Origin: Cladopsammia gracilis
Lineage: Eukaryota > Cnidaria > Anthozoa > Scleractinia > Dendrophylliidae
DNA: 64,000 bases
Reading direction: 5' to 3'
NCBI GenBank assembly: GCA_022457155.1
Contig: JAJGOT010000236.1
Location: 804,001 to 868,000, forward strand
Shown here piece after piece: positions 44,346-56,300 of the stretch; the first letter of the stretch is position 1, and each line of letters starts with the position of its first letter. Position numbers and translations under genes: made by a program. The notes under the pieces were generated by a model. The model saw only the letters and a program-made list of their open reading frames with translations, had not been told where the DNA came from and made no database searches.

Positions 44346-45302
44346 TTGTAGTCCCTTCTGATCCTGGGTCAATGCTCCTTGTTCATTATTTGGGTGGAGT
44401 GTGGTACTTTCCGACGTCCTCTTTTCAACGACTATCGACAGTAGAAGAACGATGGCAACAAAAAGATCAATGCTCAGGATGGCGAGGAAAAGATTTCTTT
44501 CAATTTGATCAACGAGAAACAAAACAAACAAAACTGGCACGTCAATCAAGACTCGGTAACTAAGAGACAAGGGCGCAAGGCAGCGGTTTACATTGTTAGC
44601 GCAAAGCACGTGGTATAAGCCGTGTATGGAGATAAGGTAAAAGAATGCGGATAGATAGCCACCGGCAAAACCTTCAAACTGATCAAGCTTGAATAACATT
44701 TGAGCAAAATCAGGCCTTACTACCAAGATATACCAGAAAATCGTTTGGATCACACCAACGATGAAACAAACCAAAATCGAGCCCCCCGCATTAAGTCCAA
44801 GCATACTTCGGATTGGTGCGAGGAATTCTTTGAAAAAGGCGCGAAACGAGCGTTCCTCCGCTTCACAGCACCAAACGCACAGGGTACCCAAAGCGAGGCA
44901 CATATCAAGAGCCATGAAAACAAGCGAGAATCCCAAAGGTGCCATTTCTCTGATGATCAACATCAAGCCAGTCGCCGGCACCCAAATCAGACGGCTAATC
45001 ATAGAGAAGAATATGGTGCCATAGCGGCTTTCTCTATGATCGCAGCGTGCCACTATAACGAATATTAACCCGATATCCATGATCCCCAGACCGACCAATC
45101 GGATGTAACCCTCGGATCGTCCTTGGTAATCCAATTGTAATATGATGTTGTACAACTGCGGAACGGCAAGAAAGGAGAAACCTCCTATGCAGTATGCTAC
45201 CAGGGAGGACCACTGGACGAACTTTTCCGTTCTTGTCATCGGCTCGTGTCGGGGAATCGAGAACATGAACTTAAGCCAGTCTCGTAACATCCTGAGAAGC
45301 AT
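44343..45302 (-). CDS. Eight-helix membrane protein with internal duplication (319 aa)
   Basis: Start chosen at MLLRMLRDWLKF because a strong acceptor (TTTTTCTTAACAG) lies just upstream at 45326-45327, so longer frames would read intron. Two similar halves of about four hydrophobic helices each: residues 33-145 and 176-292. LQLDYQGRSEGYI (55-67) aligns with FKLDQFEGFAGGYL (204-217), and SRLIWVP (103-109) with YRVLIDVP (249-256). Short N-terminus; hydrophilic Glu/Gln-rich C-tail (293-319). I recognise no named family. The two-fold repeat suggests a transporter- or channel-like fold, but this is inference. A 5' exon must exist upstream. Shares a divergent promoter region with the gene at 45731. 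Confidence 0.75.
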   Translation of the reverse strand: MLLRMLRDWLKFMFSIPRHEPMTRTEKFVQWSSLVAYCIGGFSFLAVPQLYNIILQLDYQGRSEGYIRLVGLGIMDIGLIFVIVARCDHRESRYGTIFFSMISRLIWVPATGLMLIIREMAPLGFSLVFMALDMCLALGTLCVWCCEAEERSFRAFFKEFLAPIRSMLGLNAGGSILVCFIVGVIQTIFWYILVVRPDFAQMLFKLDQFEGFAGGYLSAFFYLISIHGLYHVLCANNVNRCLAPLSLSYRVLIDVPVLFVLFLVDQIERNLFLAILSIDLFVAIVLLLSIVVEKRTSESTTLHPNNEQGALTQDQKGLQ

Positions 45303-45329
45303 TAAAGTTGGACAGTGATTCTTCCCTGT

Positions 45330-45730
45330 TAAGAAAAATAATAGATATTTAAAACACACTGTAAACCCCAGCTTCCTTTCCCATCCCATTTCCTTGAGCC
45401 CAATAAACATTCCCATGTGCGAAGTAAATAATTTACTTTTCGCAGTGCTGCGAATGTGTGACACAAGAAAACCAAAAGGACTGGGTCGAGTTAAATAAGT
45501 CACGCGTCAACTGGTCACGCAATATTGTTGTGATGTTCTGTCCAAACTTGTTAGTAAGTTTTTATACACTGTTTTCGTTTGTTTATTATCGGTTATCGGT
45601 CGCTCGTAAGATGACAATCTCTCCGTAAAGGAAGAATAGTTGTTCTTTGTTATTTTGGAAAGTTATCATCGAAGATTAATCAACGTAATTAGAAAGTTCA
45701 GCTGTTGGCCTGGTTAAACAGAGAATCAAG
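45330..45730. promoter_or_regulatory. Divergent promoter region
   Basis: About 430 bp separate the ATG of the minus-strand membrane protein from the plus-strand signal-peptide ATG, and the minus gene's leader exon must also lie here. No TATA box is obvious. Confidence 0.4.
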
Positions 45731-45740
45731 ATGGCGGCCA
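45728..45740 (+). promoter_or_regulatory. YY1-like site over the start codon
   Basis: CAAGATGGCGGCC matches the YY1 consensus and contains the initiating ATG; such overlaps are known for metazoan genes with MA-A starts. Confidence 0.45.
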
Positions 45741-45812
45741 CGAACTCGTGGTTTAGGCATGTTTGTATTTTGCAAGGAATGCTCGTTATCCTCAGCTTTG
45801 CCGTTGCAAATG
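45731..45812 (+). CDS. Signal-peptide exon 1 of a predicted Ig-superfamily gene
   Basis: ATG GCG GCC encodes MAATNSWFRHVCILQGMLVI LSFAVAN: a short polar start, a hydrophobic core (residues 11-26) and a likely cleavage after Ala. It ends TGCAAATG|GTAAGT, a consensus splice donor, leaving one base (phase 1). The Ig exon at 62845 begins in exactly this phase. Intervening exons in the 17-kb intron cannot be excluded. Confidence 0.65.
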
Positions 45813-46499
45813 GTAAGTAAATGGCAGAAATTTTTATGTTATATAAAGTAATCCTATTTCCTGTACGCTTTTGTACTGTTTTGAAGTCGTTGAACACACT
45901 GAAGATTGTATCATGAATTTTAAATGTATAAGCATAAACTATAAACTATTTACTTTTGTGTGTCGATCGATCTTGCGTGGAATATTGTGATAAGATCTCA
46001 CCCGAAGCTTCAAGTGAACCCTCCAGGCACTTAGAAAATGAAGGCAGGACATTCAATTTTACCGATATTTTCCGTACTTATGAAGTCATAGAGGTTCAGT
46101 GAATTAAAATTTAGGACGTCCTTGTGTAGAATGGTGTTGTGGTAACTGATTGTATCACGCTATTGCTATTTTGAAATAAGATAAACTATACGGTAAGTGT
46201 AAAATCAGTTCTGATAAAATATAATCGACCAATATGTGGACAAGATATGTAAACAATATTTTTAACTCAGTGTATTGTGGTTAATGTTTGCTATTCTCTT
46301 TCAGTGACATACAGTGTATGGTATTTCATAGTTATTTAATACCGTGTATGTGTATTCCAACCCTTATTGCCCTAGTTGCTACAGTGAAACACTCCCCTTT
46401 TACAAACATCTTCCTAACACGACCACTTCGTTAGTAGTCGGCCACTTTTTCTTTCAGTGCAAACCAAAGTTAATGCAACAAACGACCACCTCTCTGTGA

Positions 46500-48490
46500 C
46501 GCTGTTTATTATGCTGTACATGTACAAATCCTAAAGTTTGAATATTGAAATGAAAGCTTTGGTGCAGTATTTTCCTGTGGTATTGATGCTGTATAGGGTG
46601 GTTATTTTTATATTTATGAATCTGTGGATGAAATCCTACAGTGTGACCATTGAAATGAAAGCTACTGAGCAGTACGTTCCTGTGGTGCTGTTTATTATGC
46701 TATACAAGGTGCCCGGACAAGGTGGTTCTACAACTTTTGAGTCTGTGTACTAAATTCTAAAGTCCAACCATTGATATGAAAGCATTTGAGCAATACTTTC
46801 CGGTTTTACTAATGCTGCATAAGTAGTACTAGGGTAATTTTTGGCAAAGCCTGGTCATTATGCTGTACAAGGTGGTTCTAACTTTTGAGTCTGTGGATGA
46901 AATCCTAAAGTGTGACCATTCAAATGAAAGCTACTGAGCAGTACTTTCCTGTGGTACTGTTTATTATGCTGTACAAGGTGGTTCTTACTTTTGAGTCTGT
47001 GGATGAAATCCTAAAGTGTGACCATTCAAATGAAAGCTACTGAGCAGTACTTTCCTGTGGTACTGTTTATTATGCTGTACAAGGTGGTTCTAACTTTTGA
47101 GTCTGTGGATGAAATCCTAAAGTGTGACCATTCAAATGAAAGCTACTGAGCAGTACTTTCCTGTGGTACTGTTTATTATGCTGTACAAGGTGGTTCTTAC
47201 TTTTGAGTCTGTGGATGAAATCATAAAGTGTGACCGTCCAAATGAAAGCTACTGAGCAGTACTTTCCTGTGGTACTGTTTATTATGCTGTACAAGGTGGT
47301 TCAAACTTTTGAGTCTGTGGATGAAATCCTAAAGTGTGACCATTCAAATGAAAGCTACTGAGCAGTACTTTCCTGTGGTACTGTTTATTATGCTGTACAA
47401 GGTGGTTCTAACTTTTGAGTCTGTGGATGAAATCCTAAAGTGTGACCATTCAAATGAAAGCTACTGAGCAGTACTTTCCTGTGGTACTGTTTATTATGCT
47501 GTACAAGGTGGTTCTTACTTTTGAGTCTGTGGATGAAATCATAAAGTGTGACCGTCCAAATGAAAGCTACTGAGCAGTACTTTCCTGTGGTACTGTTTAT
47601 TATGCTGTACAAGGTGGTTCTAACTTTTGAGTCTGTGGATGAAATCCTAAAGTGTGACCATTCAAATGAAAGCTACTGAGCAGTACTTTCCTGTGGTACT
47701 GTTTATTATGCTGTACAAGGTGGTTCTTACTTTTGAGTCTGTGGATGAAATCCTAAAGTGTGACCGTCCAAATGAAAGCTACTGAGCAGTACTTTCCTGT
47801 GGTACTGTTTATTATGCTGTACAAGGTGGTTCTAACTTTTGAGTCTGTAGATGAAATCCTAAAGTGTGACCATTCAAATGAAAGCTATTGAGCAGTACTT
47901 TCCTGTGGTACTGTTTATTATGCTGTACAAGGTGGTTCTAACTTTTGAGTCTGTGGATGAAATCCTAAAGTGTGACCGTCCAAATGAAAGCTACTGAGCA
48001 GTACTTTCCTGTGGTACTGTTTATTATGCTGTACAAGGTGGTTCTAACTTTTGAGTCTGTGGATGAAATCCTAAAGTGTGACCATTCAAATGAAAGCTAT
48101 TGAGCAGTACTTTCCTGTGGTACTGTTCATTATGCTGTACAAGGTGGTTCTAACTTTTGAGTCTGTGGATGAAATCCTAAAGTGTGACCATTCAAATGAA
48201 AGCTTAACTGAGCAGTACTTTCCTGTAGTGCTGTTTATTATGCTGTACAAGGTGGTTATAACTTTTGAGTCTGTGAATGAAATCCTAAAGTGTGACCATT
48301 CAAATGAAAGCTACTGAGCAGTACTTTCCTGTAGTGCTGTTTATTATGCTGTACAAGGTGGTTCTAACTTTTGAGTCTGTAGATGAAATCCTAAAGTGTG
48401 ACCATTCAAATGAAAGCTACTGAGCAGTACTTTCCTGTGGTACTGTTTATTATGATAATGATACATAAAGGTGGTTCTAACTTTTGAGGC
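46500..48490. repeat. 106-bp minisatellite, about 18-19 units
   Basis: Unit: GTGTGACCATTCAAATGAAAGCTACTGAGCAGTACTTTCCTGTGG... ATGAAATCCTAAA. Starts at 46910 and 47016 confirm the 106-bp period. Outer units are diverged, inner ones nearly identical. Not a multiple of three, so not coding. Intronic. Confidence 0.95.
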
Positions 48491-48580
48491 TGTTCATGAA
48501 ATCATTCCTTACCTGTATTGCTATTTATCGTGCTGTAAAAGCTGGTTTCCTTTTGTTTAAATTCATCGAAACAATCCTTA

Positions 48581-49369
48581 GGCCCCGGGGGGGGGGGGGG
48601 GGTACTCGGCAAATGTTTATGTGGGGGTGTGCCGCTGGGACTCTGAAACCCTTAACCTATACTAGACCATTTAAGCTGCATTTTGCAACCCTATACTAGA
48701 TAGACTAAACACCAAAAAACCCTACCCTATCCTAGACCTATTCCAGACCTATTCCAGACTCGCTATTTTCCAGAAACTCGTTCACTATTACAGTTATTAG
48801 TTAACAGGGGTCAGTAAAAATGCCGTACTGCCCGCCGTACCGATTTTAAAATGCCATTTTTACCACAATTGCCGCTAAACTCGCAATCTGATTGGTCGAC
48901 GTGAGTGGTAAATGAGAGTCCAGACAACGGTGCTGACGCTAACATCACGCACGCTTGAAAACAACCAATCAGATTGCGAGAAAGTTATAGACAACGCTTG
49001 CTCTTTCTTTGCTGTCCATTTTGTAACAAGACTTCGATTTTTCTTTGTATTTTTTTCTAAATATTGTTGTAAAAAACAAATTTACACCGGTTTTCCGTGG
49101 TGTGGACTCTTATTTACCACGATTTACGTCATCACATGGTCAAAATTTGTTGCTGACTCACTAGGCTGCACCTCGTGAGTCCACAACATTTTGACCATGT
49201 GATGACGTAAATCGTGGTAAATAAGAGTCCACACCACGGAGAACCAATGTAAATTTGTTAATTGCCAGTAAACCTTGTCTAGACTAAATTCTTCACGCAA
49301 CTGATCAGTTTCGTGGAGAATGATACCCTATTCTAGACCAAAAATCTCTGACAACTATACCCTATCCTG

Positions 49370-49405
<36 letters not shown>

Positions 49406-49446
49406 TCATATATGGGAGTACCCCACCCCCCCCTCCCCCCGGGGCC
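48581..49446. mobile_element. 866-bp element with TTA duplication (PIF/Harbinger-like)
   Basis: TTA at 48578-48580 and 49447-49449; ends GGCCCCGGGGGG and CCCCCCGGGGCC. Inside near both ends are CCCTATACTAGAC-like words. The double-hairpin repeat is nested within. No transposase. Confidence 0.75.
48857..49258. mobile_element. Double-hairpin repeat, copy 2 (nested)
   Basis: Same order of palindromes as 38870-39300 with scattered substitutions; sits inside the Harbinger-like element. Confidence 0.8.
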
Positions 49447-49449
49447 TTA

Positions 49450-50320
49450 GGTGTGATAATTAAGCTACAAAGCAGCACTTTCCTGTGCTACTGTTTACTC
49501 AACTGACATTTGAATAAATTTTGTGGTTGGAAATCTTTAAATGCGACCCAATGAAATTGAAAGCTACTGAGAAGTACATTCCTATGCCATTTATTTTTCA
49601 CTGTAGGTGGGGTAAGAACATTTTGTCAGATTTCAGTCTTCTTTTACAGGAATAAAAAGAAGATTTCAGTTCGTGTTATGGATTTGCCCTCACTGACACT
49701 TTATTGATAACAATAAAGACTATTTTTCCTATGCAAATTGCATAGGAAAAATAGTGATGTGAGTATCTTGAAGTTTGGTATCTGTTTTGTGCAGGTAAAT
49801 GTTTTCAATTTAAAACAGAAATCTTCAAATAATAAGAAAGCACGATATCATTTTAATGATAATGATTCTACTTTCATGATTTATAAGTTTGTCACGAAAG
49901 GGAGAATTGTTGATGTTTTGCTGTTGTGATTACCTTGTCACGGTAATTCAAGTGAAAAGTACTGCTCGGTATCTTTCATTTGAATTTAAGGATTTCACCC
50001 ACAGATTCAAAAGTTACAACCTTCTACGGTCCATAGGAGAGTACTCGTCAAAAGCTTTCATTTGAATGATCACACTTTAGGATTGATCCACACAATGAAG
50101 GGTTGGAACTAGAAGACAATCGACTCAAATTTTGGCTCTCATGCAGCGGGATTACAGTAAATAGTGTTACATTTGTCATCGACGTTTTTAAACTTACCTC
50201 TGCAGACCACTCTGTAGCTCATACGATTGTTTTTTAAGTAATAAGTAAAACAAAATCTCTAGTGTTTTTTTTCTCGTCAGCGTTCCAGGGCCAATATTAG
50301 AACACTGCAGCGCCAAACTT
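49450..50320. other. Intronic stretch with minisatellite-derived words
   Basis: Single diverged units of the 106-bp repeat occur at about 49540-49590 (+) and inverted at about 49955-50090. A palindrome TTTTTCCTATGCAAATTGCATAGGAAAAA lies at 49723-49752. No gene. Confidence 0.5.
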
Positions 50321-50556
50321 GACATGACAAATGATCGCTCATGTGGAAACCGGAATGAGTTTTGGTTTCATATACGCTATATAGAGCATGCAGACGTCAT
50401 GAAGTTCTTTCGTCATCAAAACCCGATTTTTTATGCGGATTTAGAAAAGACATATTTTGACTTGCGTTTGAACTTTTTAGTTTTGAATTCGATGACCTTT
50501 ATCCTTTGCGTGTCATGTGAACGATTGTGTCGAGCTTGTGAACTCAACCGAGGTTA

Positions 50557-50718
50557 ATACAGCTATTTCAATAAACGTTGTCGGATGAAAGCTTAAAGCC
50601 AAGACCGCAAGGTAGTATGGGTTAGGGTTAATAGCCATTGTATAAAAATTCCCATACTACCTTGCGGTCTTGGCTTTTCGCCTTTTTCATCCGACAACGT
50701 TAATTGAAATAGCTGTAT
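50557..50718. mobile_element. 162-bp foldback element
   Basis: ATACAGCTATTTCAAT ... ATTGAAATAGCTGTAT with long inner pairing (GCCAAGACCGCAAGGTAGTA and complement). A 77-codon frame at 50324-50557 just before it has no recognisable content. Confidence 0.8.
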
Positions 50719-50719
50719 A

Positions 50720-51006
50720 CACCAAATTGAAGAAACGTTGTCGGGTGAAAAGCATAAACCATGAACGATGCGACCCAAAGGCTTACTGGGAAGTTGGAAA
50801 ATTTAATCTTCGTCTGTGACAGAATATCGATTATATTAACACAGGATGCAAAAATCACGCTCTTAAATGTCTCAAACAAAGAAAACATCTTGAACATCAA
50901 GAAATAGAATATTACTAGCTTGTCAATGCTACCTACCCAGAATCCCATTCGGTCTCATCGTTCATGGTTTATGCTTTTCACGAGTCAACGTTTCTTCAAT
51001 TTGGTG
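50720..51006. mobile_element. 287-bp MITE with TA duplication
   Basis: Ends CACCAAATTGAAGAAACGTT and complement, TA on both sides (50718-50719, 51007-51008). Directly adjoins the previous foldback and shares AACGTTGTCGG with it. Confidence 0.8.
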
Positions 51007-51021
51007 TAAATAGCGTTCGGC

Positions 51022-51147
51022 CTTTAATCAGCGTCCAATCGTCAAATTGTCGGTGACAACATTTTTGCACCCATCGTCGGTCTAGTGGGGGGAACGTTTA
51101 ACTATGACAGAAACCGACTGGGGGTGGGTGAGTCACTTGCTCTGGGT
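51022..51147 (+). repeat. 125-bp repeat, second copy at 55940-56068
   Basis: GTCCAATCGTCAAATTGTCGGTGAC to GGTGAGTCACTTGCTCTGGGTGCATTG in both places. Confidence 0.85.
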
Positions 51148-51167
51148 GCATTGCCTCGCACTGGGCA

Positions 51168-51290
51168 ACTTCAGAATACCCGGCCACTTATTTACATATC
51201 CCTAAACGTTTTATAGAACGAAGCATATGAAAACAAAAGAAACCATTCATATTCAATGACATGCAAATAAGTGGCCGGGTATTCTGAAGT
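51168..51290. mobile_element. 123-bp foldback element
   Basis: ACTTCAGAATACCCGGCCAC ... GTGGCCGGGTATTCTGAAGT. Confidence 0.8.
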
Positions 51291-52067
51291 TTAGCCATCA
51301 AAAGATTGAATGAGTTAGCATTTCAGTGATTTTATTGTTCTGCGGAGTAAAATTTACAGCGGTTTTTTTAAATATCGAGAAGCAAATAAAAGGCATTCGG
51401 AAATAACTGAACAAAGCTTAAAACTCTAAACAAAGTCACTGGTCAGGAATAGGGGGAAGTGGCCCTAGCAGATGCGAAATGCGCTCCCGACTGCGATGTA
51501 AACAAAATATGCATATAACATGTAATGCGAGACCCCGGATAAAGTTTAGCGGGAAAAGTACAAGAAGGCGCTGCACTCCGGAATGGGATTATGGGATTAT
51601 CACACCTATAGCTACTTATCAACTATTCCCTTAAAACTCTTTTTTAAGAATATCTCGCGTTCGTTTAACGATTTTGCAAAACTTCTTTCAATATTATCTA
51701 GATTAATGTTGTATCTTTACAGAAATTAAAAAAGCTAAAATTATGCAAAATGGGACCAAAAAAGGTTCACTGTACCCTTAAACAAAAGCACATTTCCTTT
51801 CGTTTTCAGGTGATTATCAAGTGGAACTTTCCCAAATCGTGAACCATTTTCACTGATAACAACATGTTGTTATATTTTTGCATAAGAAAGTTTATTAACA
51901 CGATGATTCCTTTGGATACTTTAAACACCTTCTAATTCTGCAACTGATTATCTCCGGCGTTGTGTAAAATGTTTCATCTTAAATGAATACTCTACGTATT
52001 TGAATAAGCCATTTTCGTATTTAAAATTACCGCTGAATTCAAACACCAATGACACATTGATACAGGC

Positions 52068-52203
52068 TTAGACTCGACCTGATGTAAAATATTCACAAAT
52101 ACCGGCAGAAGGTGCGTAAAATTTGAAAATTAAACAAAAGAAAGAGCTCTAAACAGGTCATCTCGCCTGAATTTGTGAATATTTTACATCAGGTCGAGTC
52201 TAA
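52068..52203. mobile_element. 136-bp foldback element
   Basis: TTAGACTCGACCTGATGTAA ... TTACATCAGGTCGAGTCTAA, about 31 bp per arm. 52204-54390: no gene seen; AT-rich intronic sequence. Confidence 0.8.
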
Positions 52204-54391
52204 CCCTGTAAAAATGCGCCTTCAATGCTTTCATTCAGCGACCATAGCGAATTGGAAACTGGTCTATTGTAAAAGAACTTTTCAGGGGATAAGCTGGTTC
52301 CTTTGCACAAAACCAATGTGCTGGCCTTCTTTGGTTGACTGCTTTTTATTACTCTCTGGATTCTTTTACAGCTCTTTACGACTCAGCGTTTACTCACCAT
52401 TCTACCCATAATGTTTCTCGCGTAGCTTTTATCTTGACTGAGAATTGGCTATCAATCAATGTCAAAAACAGATCAAAAGGTAATGTAGGCTAACGTAAGC
52501 CTCATCGTGATTGGTCAGGACAAATCATTATCATATATTCCTTCGATATGTTTGTCAGTGTCGTAGCTGACTTCCCTTTCAATTTTCACTAACATTTCGG
52601 AACTGCTCGGCCAAAACAAAACTACAGCGGTGAGTTGACCAAGATGACCGCGTCCTTGTGAGCTCTGCTCGTCAGCTTCTGTAACTGTTTAGTGTGCAGC
52701 AACCCGCCGCGAGTTGCTACTATATTTTGTTTTATTATTTGAAAAATAAATTGTTGTTGTCGTTATAAAAATTACAAGGTTGAGCTCTATCGTAAAGTTT
52801 ACACATTTACAGAGAAGGTGAACGTAAAAATAACATTTGAAATTCGTTACATGATGTAGAAAAACTGTAGGCGACAGGCTTCTTTATCATATACATGATT
52901 GGTTAAGTTTAGTCCAACCTTTTCCATATCATTAAAGTAGTACGGGTCAACTGGTAAACTGTATGGTACTAAGTGACCTTGAGCGATCTTCATTGACAAT
53001 AGTTCCTTTATTATTAAAATCATATTTTATCTTATTTGTGTGAGGGTGGCATAATAATCCAAAAGTAAGGTGTGTTAATATCTCAATGATCGCAAGGTTG
53101 CTTAGTGAAATATAGGACTCAGCTGGAATTTCTACGAAATAGCAACTGGTCAGGAGAAAAGTATAATTCGGTCACTATCTGATAAACATTCTAAGCAAGA
53201 GTACGCGTGAGTAAAGGGCGAGCCAACAATCTTTTTAAATGTCCCATTATATGTCTTATTGCATATTATATCCAACACCCTTAACGAAGTTTTCCTTAAG
53301 ACTTAAGTAATAATCCGCATAAGAAGGATAGTGCCGAACGGCAATGCACGATGGAATGTCAACTATTTTCATAAAGTTAAGGTTCAAGGTGCATAAAGTC
53401 TAATTTTCTTAAGGTTTCAAGTATTTTGAGACCCAATCGTACAACATGCAATTTTTAAAAGATATTGTATTTGGGGAACTTCATCAAAGAAGCAAAATTA
53501 GAAGCTATTGTCTTCTGCTATTCTGATTGGTTAAGCACGAACATTTCCTAAAATATATTTGACGCAAATGGATTTTCTGTATTTTTAACGATTTTCTGAA
53601 ATTTTTAACGAAATGTAATTATGAACCATCAGCCCCTCCTCTATTCTTAAAATCAAAGATAGAGCCAATGCCGCAGAACAATGAAGTTTACTATAGTTCT
53701 TATGTGAAGCATTACTTAAATATAGAATCCATAAACATACGGAACGTTTCATTGTTTGCATTTTTATTGTTTTACAGAATGCCGCGAGCATGCATGTCTC
53801 CAGCCCTTGCTGCTGTGTTACTATCGCATTAATAGGCAGCTCGTTTGGTCATTCGAGACAGTACGAGGACACAGCATTAAGGAACTTTTTGCGTAAAAAA
53901 CCATCCGGCAAAATAAGGCGTTTTCTGTAAAGACAAATTTCGCGTTGCGTCAAGACTCGTTAACTCGAATAACGCATAAAGCTTGCGTTGCGTAAAGCAC
54001 ATTTATAAGAGAGCGTAAATGATTAATATAAAATTAGATAGCATTTAGCCTTTGCTATTGACAGAAATACCGTATGAAGTTATATATTGATGTCTCATTA
54101 CTCAACATAGAATTTCCAATCTTATTTCGTTGGGCTTCGTAGTCTCCTTTTCAAATCCCAAGTCAAGCTTTGATCATGATTCGTTGTTCTCAGGGTCGTT
54201 GAGAAAAGGTAAAAAATTCAGTATAGAGAATCTTTTCTTCATATATTAGTCCAAAAACATTTGTTGCTATTCACCATAGGTCTAGATTTAGGGTTGGACT
54301 TGGGTAAGTTAAAACACTGTCAAAATAAATGGCTACTTTAAACAGATCACGAATTGAGAACTTACCTTCAATCCTGCGATTCACTTCGACA

Positions 54392-54579
54392 ATAGGCCGT
54401 TTGCACGATGAAGTCATTTGACTACTACTACCAGAATCCTTCAGTTTTTTGTTTTGTAGTGCAAATTAGGGCTATTGTTATTTAAACCGCACTGGGATTA
54501 CAAAATTTAAATAAGAAAGGAAAAACGAAATGAATTCTGGTAGTAGTAGTCAAATGACGTCATCGTGCAAATGGCCTAT
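54392..54579. mobile_element. 188-bp foldback element
   Basis: ATAGGCCGTTTGCACGATGA ... TCATCGTGCAAATGGCCTAT-type ends. Outermost bases resemble those of the element at 37913. Confidence 0.8.
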
Positions 54580-54600
54580 ACAATGCAGAACGCTGGTATC

Positions 54601-54750
54601 CTTTCACAGGCAAAGATCTCATGGATATACCCACCAGACCGTGAAACAAAGACTAAACAATAGACTACACGGAAATAATAGATCACAAACAAAGACTATA
54701 ACAACGGGGAATCGTTGTGTGTATATCCATGAGATCTTTGCCCTTTCACA
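54601..54750. mobile_element. 150-bp foldback element
   Basis: GCAAAGATCTCATGGATATAC at 54610 pairs with GTATATCCATGAGATCTTTGC at 54721. Confidence 0.75.
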
Positions 54751-55036
54751 TGTACTATGAACATTTCTACGTGTACAGTTATTAATATGTAAAAACGTGT
54801 TTTGAAGCACGCAGTAGATTGACAGCCGACTGTTAAACTGAGAAACAGCTAAAAGCTTTTACGTGTTGGTTGTGTCCGCCAAATAGTGCCGAGAAAAATG
54901 ACATTTTTAAAAATGAATTTTTAAAATGCGCTAACACGCAAAGGGAACACTGATGTGACAAGTTTCAAGCAGCCAAAGTAAAGGGAACTCAAACCATGAA
55001 ATACAGCGTTGGTAAGTTGGTTTGGAGAATTCGAAT

Positions 55037-55273
55037 ATGTGGAGAGGAGTGTTATTGTGCGCCTTTGCTGTCTTCAGTGTAACGCATGGCACGGCTTCAT
55101 TGACGTACAAGATGTATTTTGTAAATACAAAGGACTTAAAAGCCGTCCTCGGAGAAAAATCCTCCGATCATCTAAGCATTTCTTTTTTATGCAAAATATT
55201 TTTATTATTAAAAAATGATAAAATGATTTTTTGTGAAGCCGTTAAAGGAAAGATTCCAAGAATATATTCGTAA
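55037..55273 (+). other. 78-codon frame with signal-peptide-like start
   Basis: MWRGVLLCAFAVFSVTHGTA looks like a signal peptide; the remainder (SLTYKMYFVNTKDLKAVLGE...) is unrecognised. A degenerate copy of its first about 60 bp is at about 55798-55858 (GAGAGAAGTGTTTTTGTGCG). Could be an alternative or decayed first exon. Not supported as a gene by itself. Confidence 0.25.
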
Positions 55274-55939
55274 AAATCTACAAATTTTGATGAAACATTT
55301 GGTCATTTCGAGTCTTCGTTTCCAAAAAAGCAATGGTTTAAAAGGGATAAAATGATGGAATAAACAGACTCCACAGAACAGTTCGCAATGCTATATGATT
55401 CGAGTTACCCGCTGGCTGTGCGTATTCTTTTCAGATCCGTCGTATATTTATTCCTAATTCTCCATTGTTTATCAGAACGATCCATAATCTGTTCTGGATC
55501 ATAGCGAAGAGAGCAAAATCGATCTGGTGTTTAGAAAACGAAATCCGGAGTTGGATTTTTCTAAGAAACACTTCCCTGCCGTTGTTTAAGTTAAGTAAGT
55601 AAAAAATAAAAATGTTGGGTGTCGCTCGCTATAGTCGCTCGCTTTATTCAATTCATGTTAGAAAATTATTTGAAACTGATCACGTGATTGGATGCTTCTG
55701 TCGCCTCTCAAAAGGACGCAAGCCATATTGATCGACCAGTAGGGTAAATTTGTTTTATCATTTTTAAAAGACTAAGCATACAGTAAAATCCTATCTAGAG
55801 AGGAGAGAAGTGTTTTTGTGCGTCTTTGCTGTCTTCAAAACATCGCATTGCACGGCATTTTTTAAAAAACGATGCGGCTTTTGTTTCCTTTGTTTTATAT
55901 ATTATGCAATACCCGACTTTTTTCAATAGAGAATTGTGA

Positions 55940-56068
55940 AATAGCGCGTCCAATCGGCAAATTGTCAGTGACGACATTTTTGCACCCAACGCTGGCCTAG
56001 TGAGGAAAACGTTTAACTAGGATAGAAACCGACAGGGGGTGGGTGAGTCACTTGCTCTGGGTGCATTG
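55940..56068 (+). repeat. Second copy of the 51022-51147 repeat
   Basis: Same words, about 85-90 percent similar by eye. Confidence 0.85.
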
Positions 56069-56082
56069 TCATCATCGACCGA

Positions 56083-56300
56083 GCGCATATGACAAACCTC
56101 GCACTTAACGCTCGCAAAATTGCTTCATCGACCAGTACACTTTGGTTTATATAGTAATTATTTAGTGATTGCCAAAGACGCGCATATGACAAACCTCGCA
56201 CTTAACGCTCGCAAAATTGCTTCATCGACGTTGTAAACATAAACCTTTTTTAACAGAGTAGCAGTACACGTTGGTTATCTAGTAATTATTTAGTGATTGC
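56083..56300. repeat. Tandem duplication of about 97 bp
   Basis: GCGCATATGACAAACCTCGC through AAAATTGCTTCATCGAC occurs at 56083 and 56180; AGTAATTATTTAGTGATTGC recurs at about 56153 and 56280. Confidence 0.85.

Noticed and set aside
44700..45068. 122-codon frame on the plus strand
   Set aside because: Antisense shadow of the eight-helix membrane protein gene.
47070..48317. Repeated 74-79 codon frames in the 106-bp array
   Set aside because: The period is not a multiple of three, so frames break at each unit.
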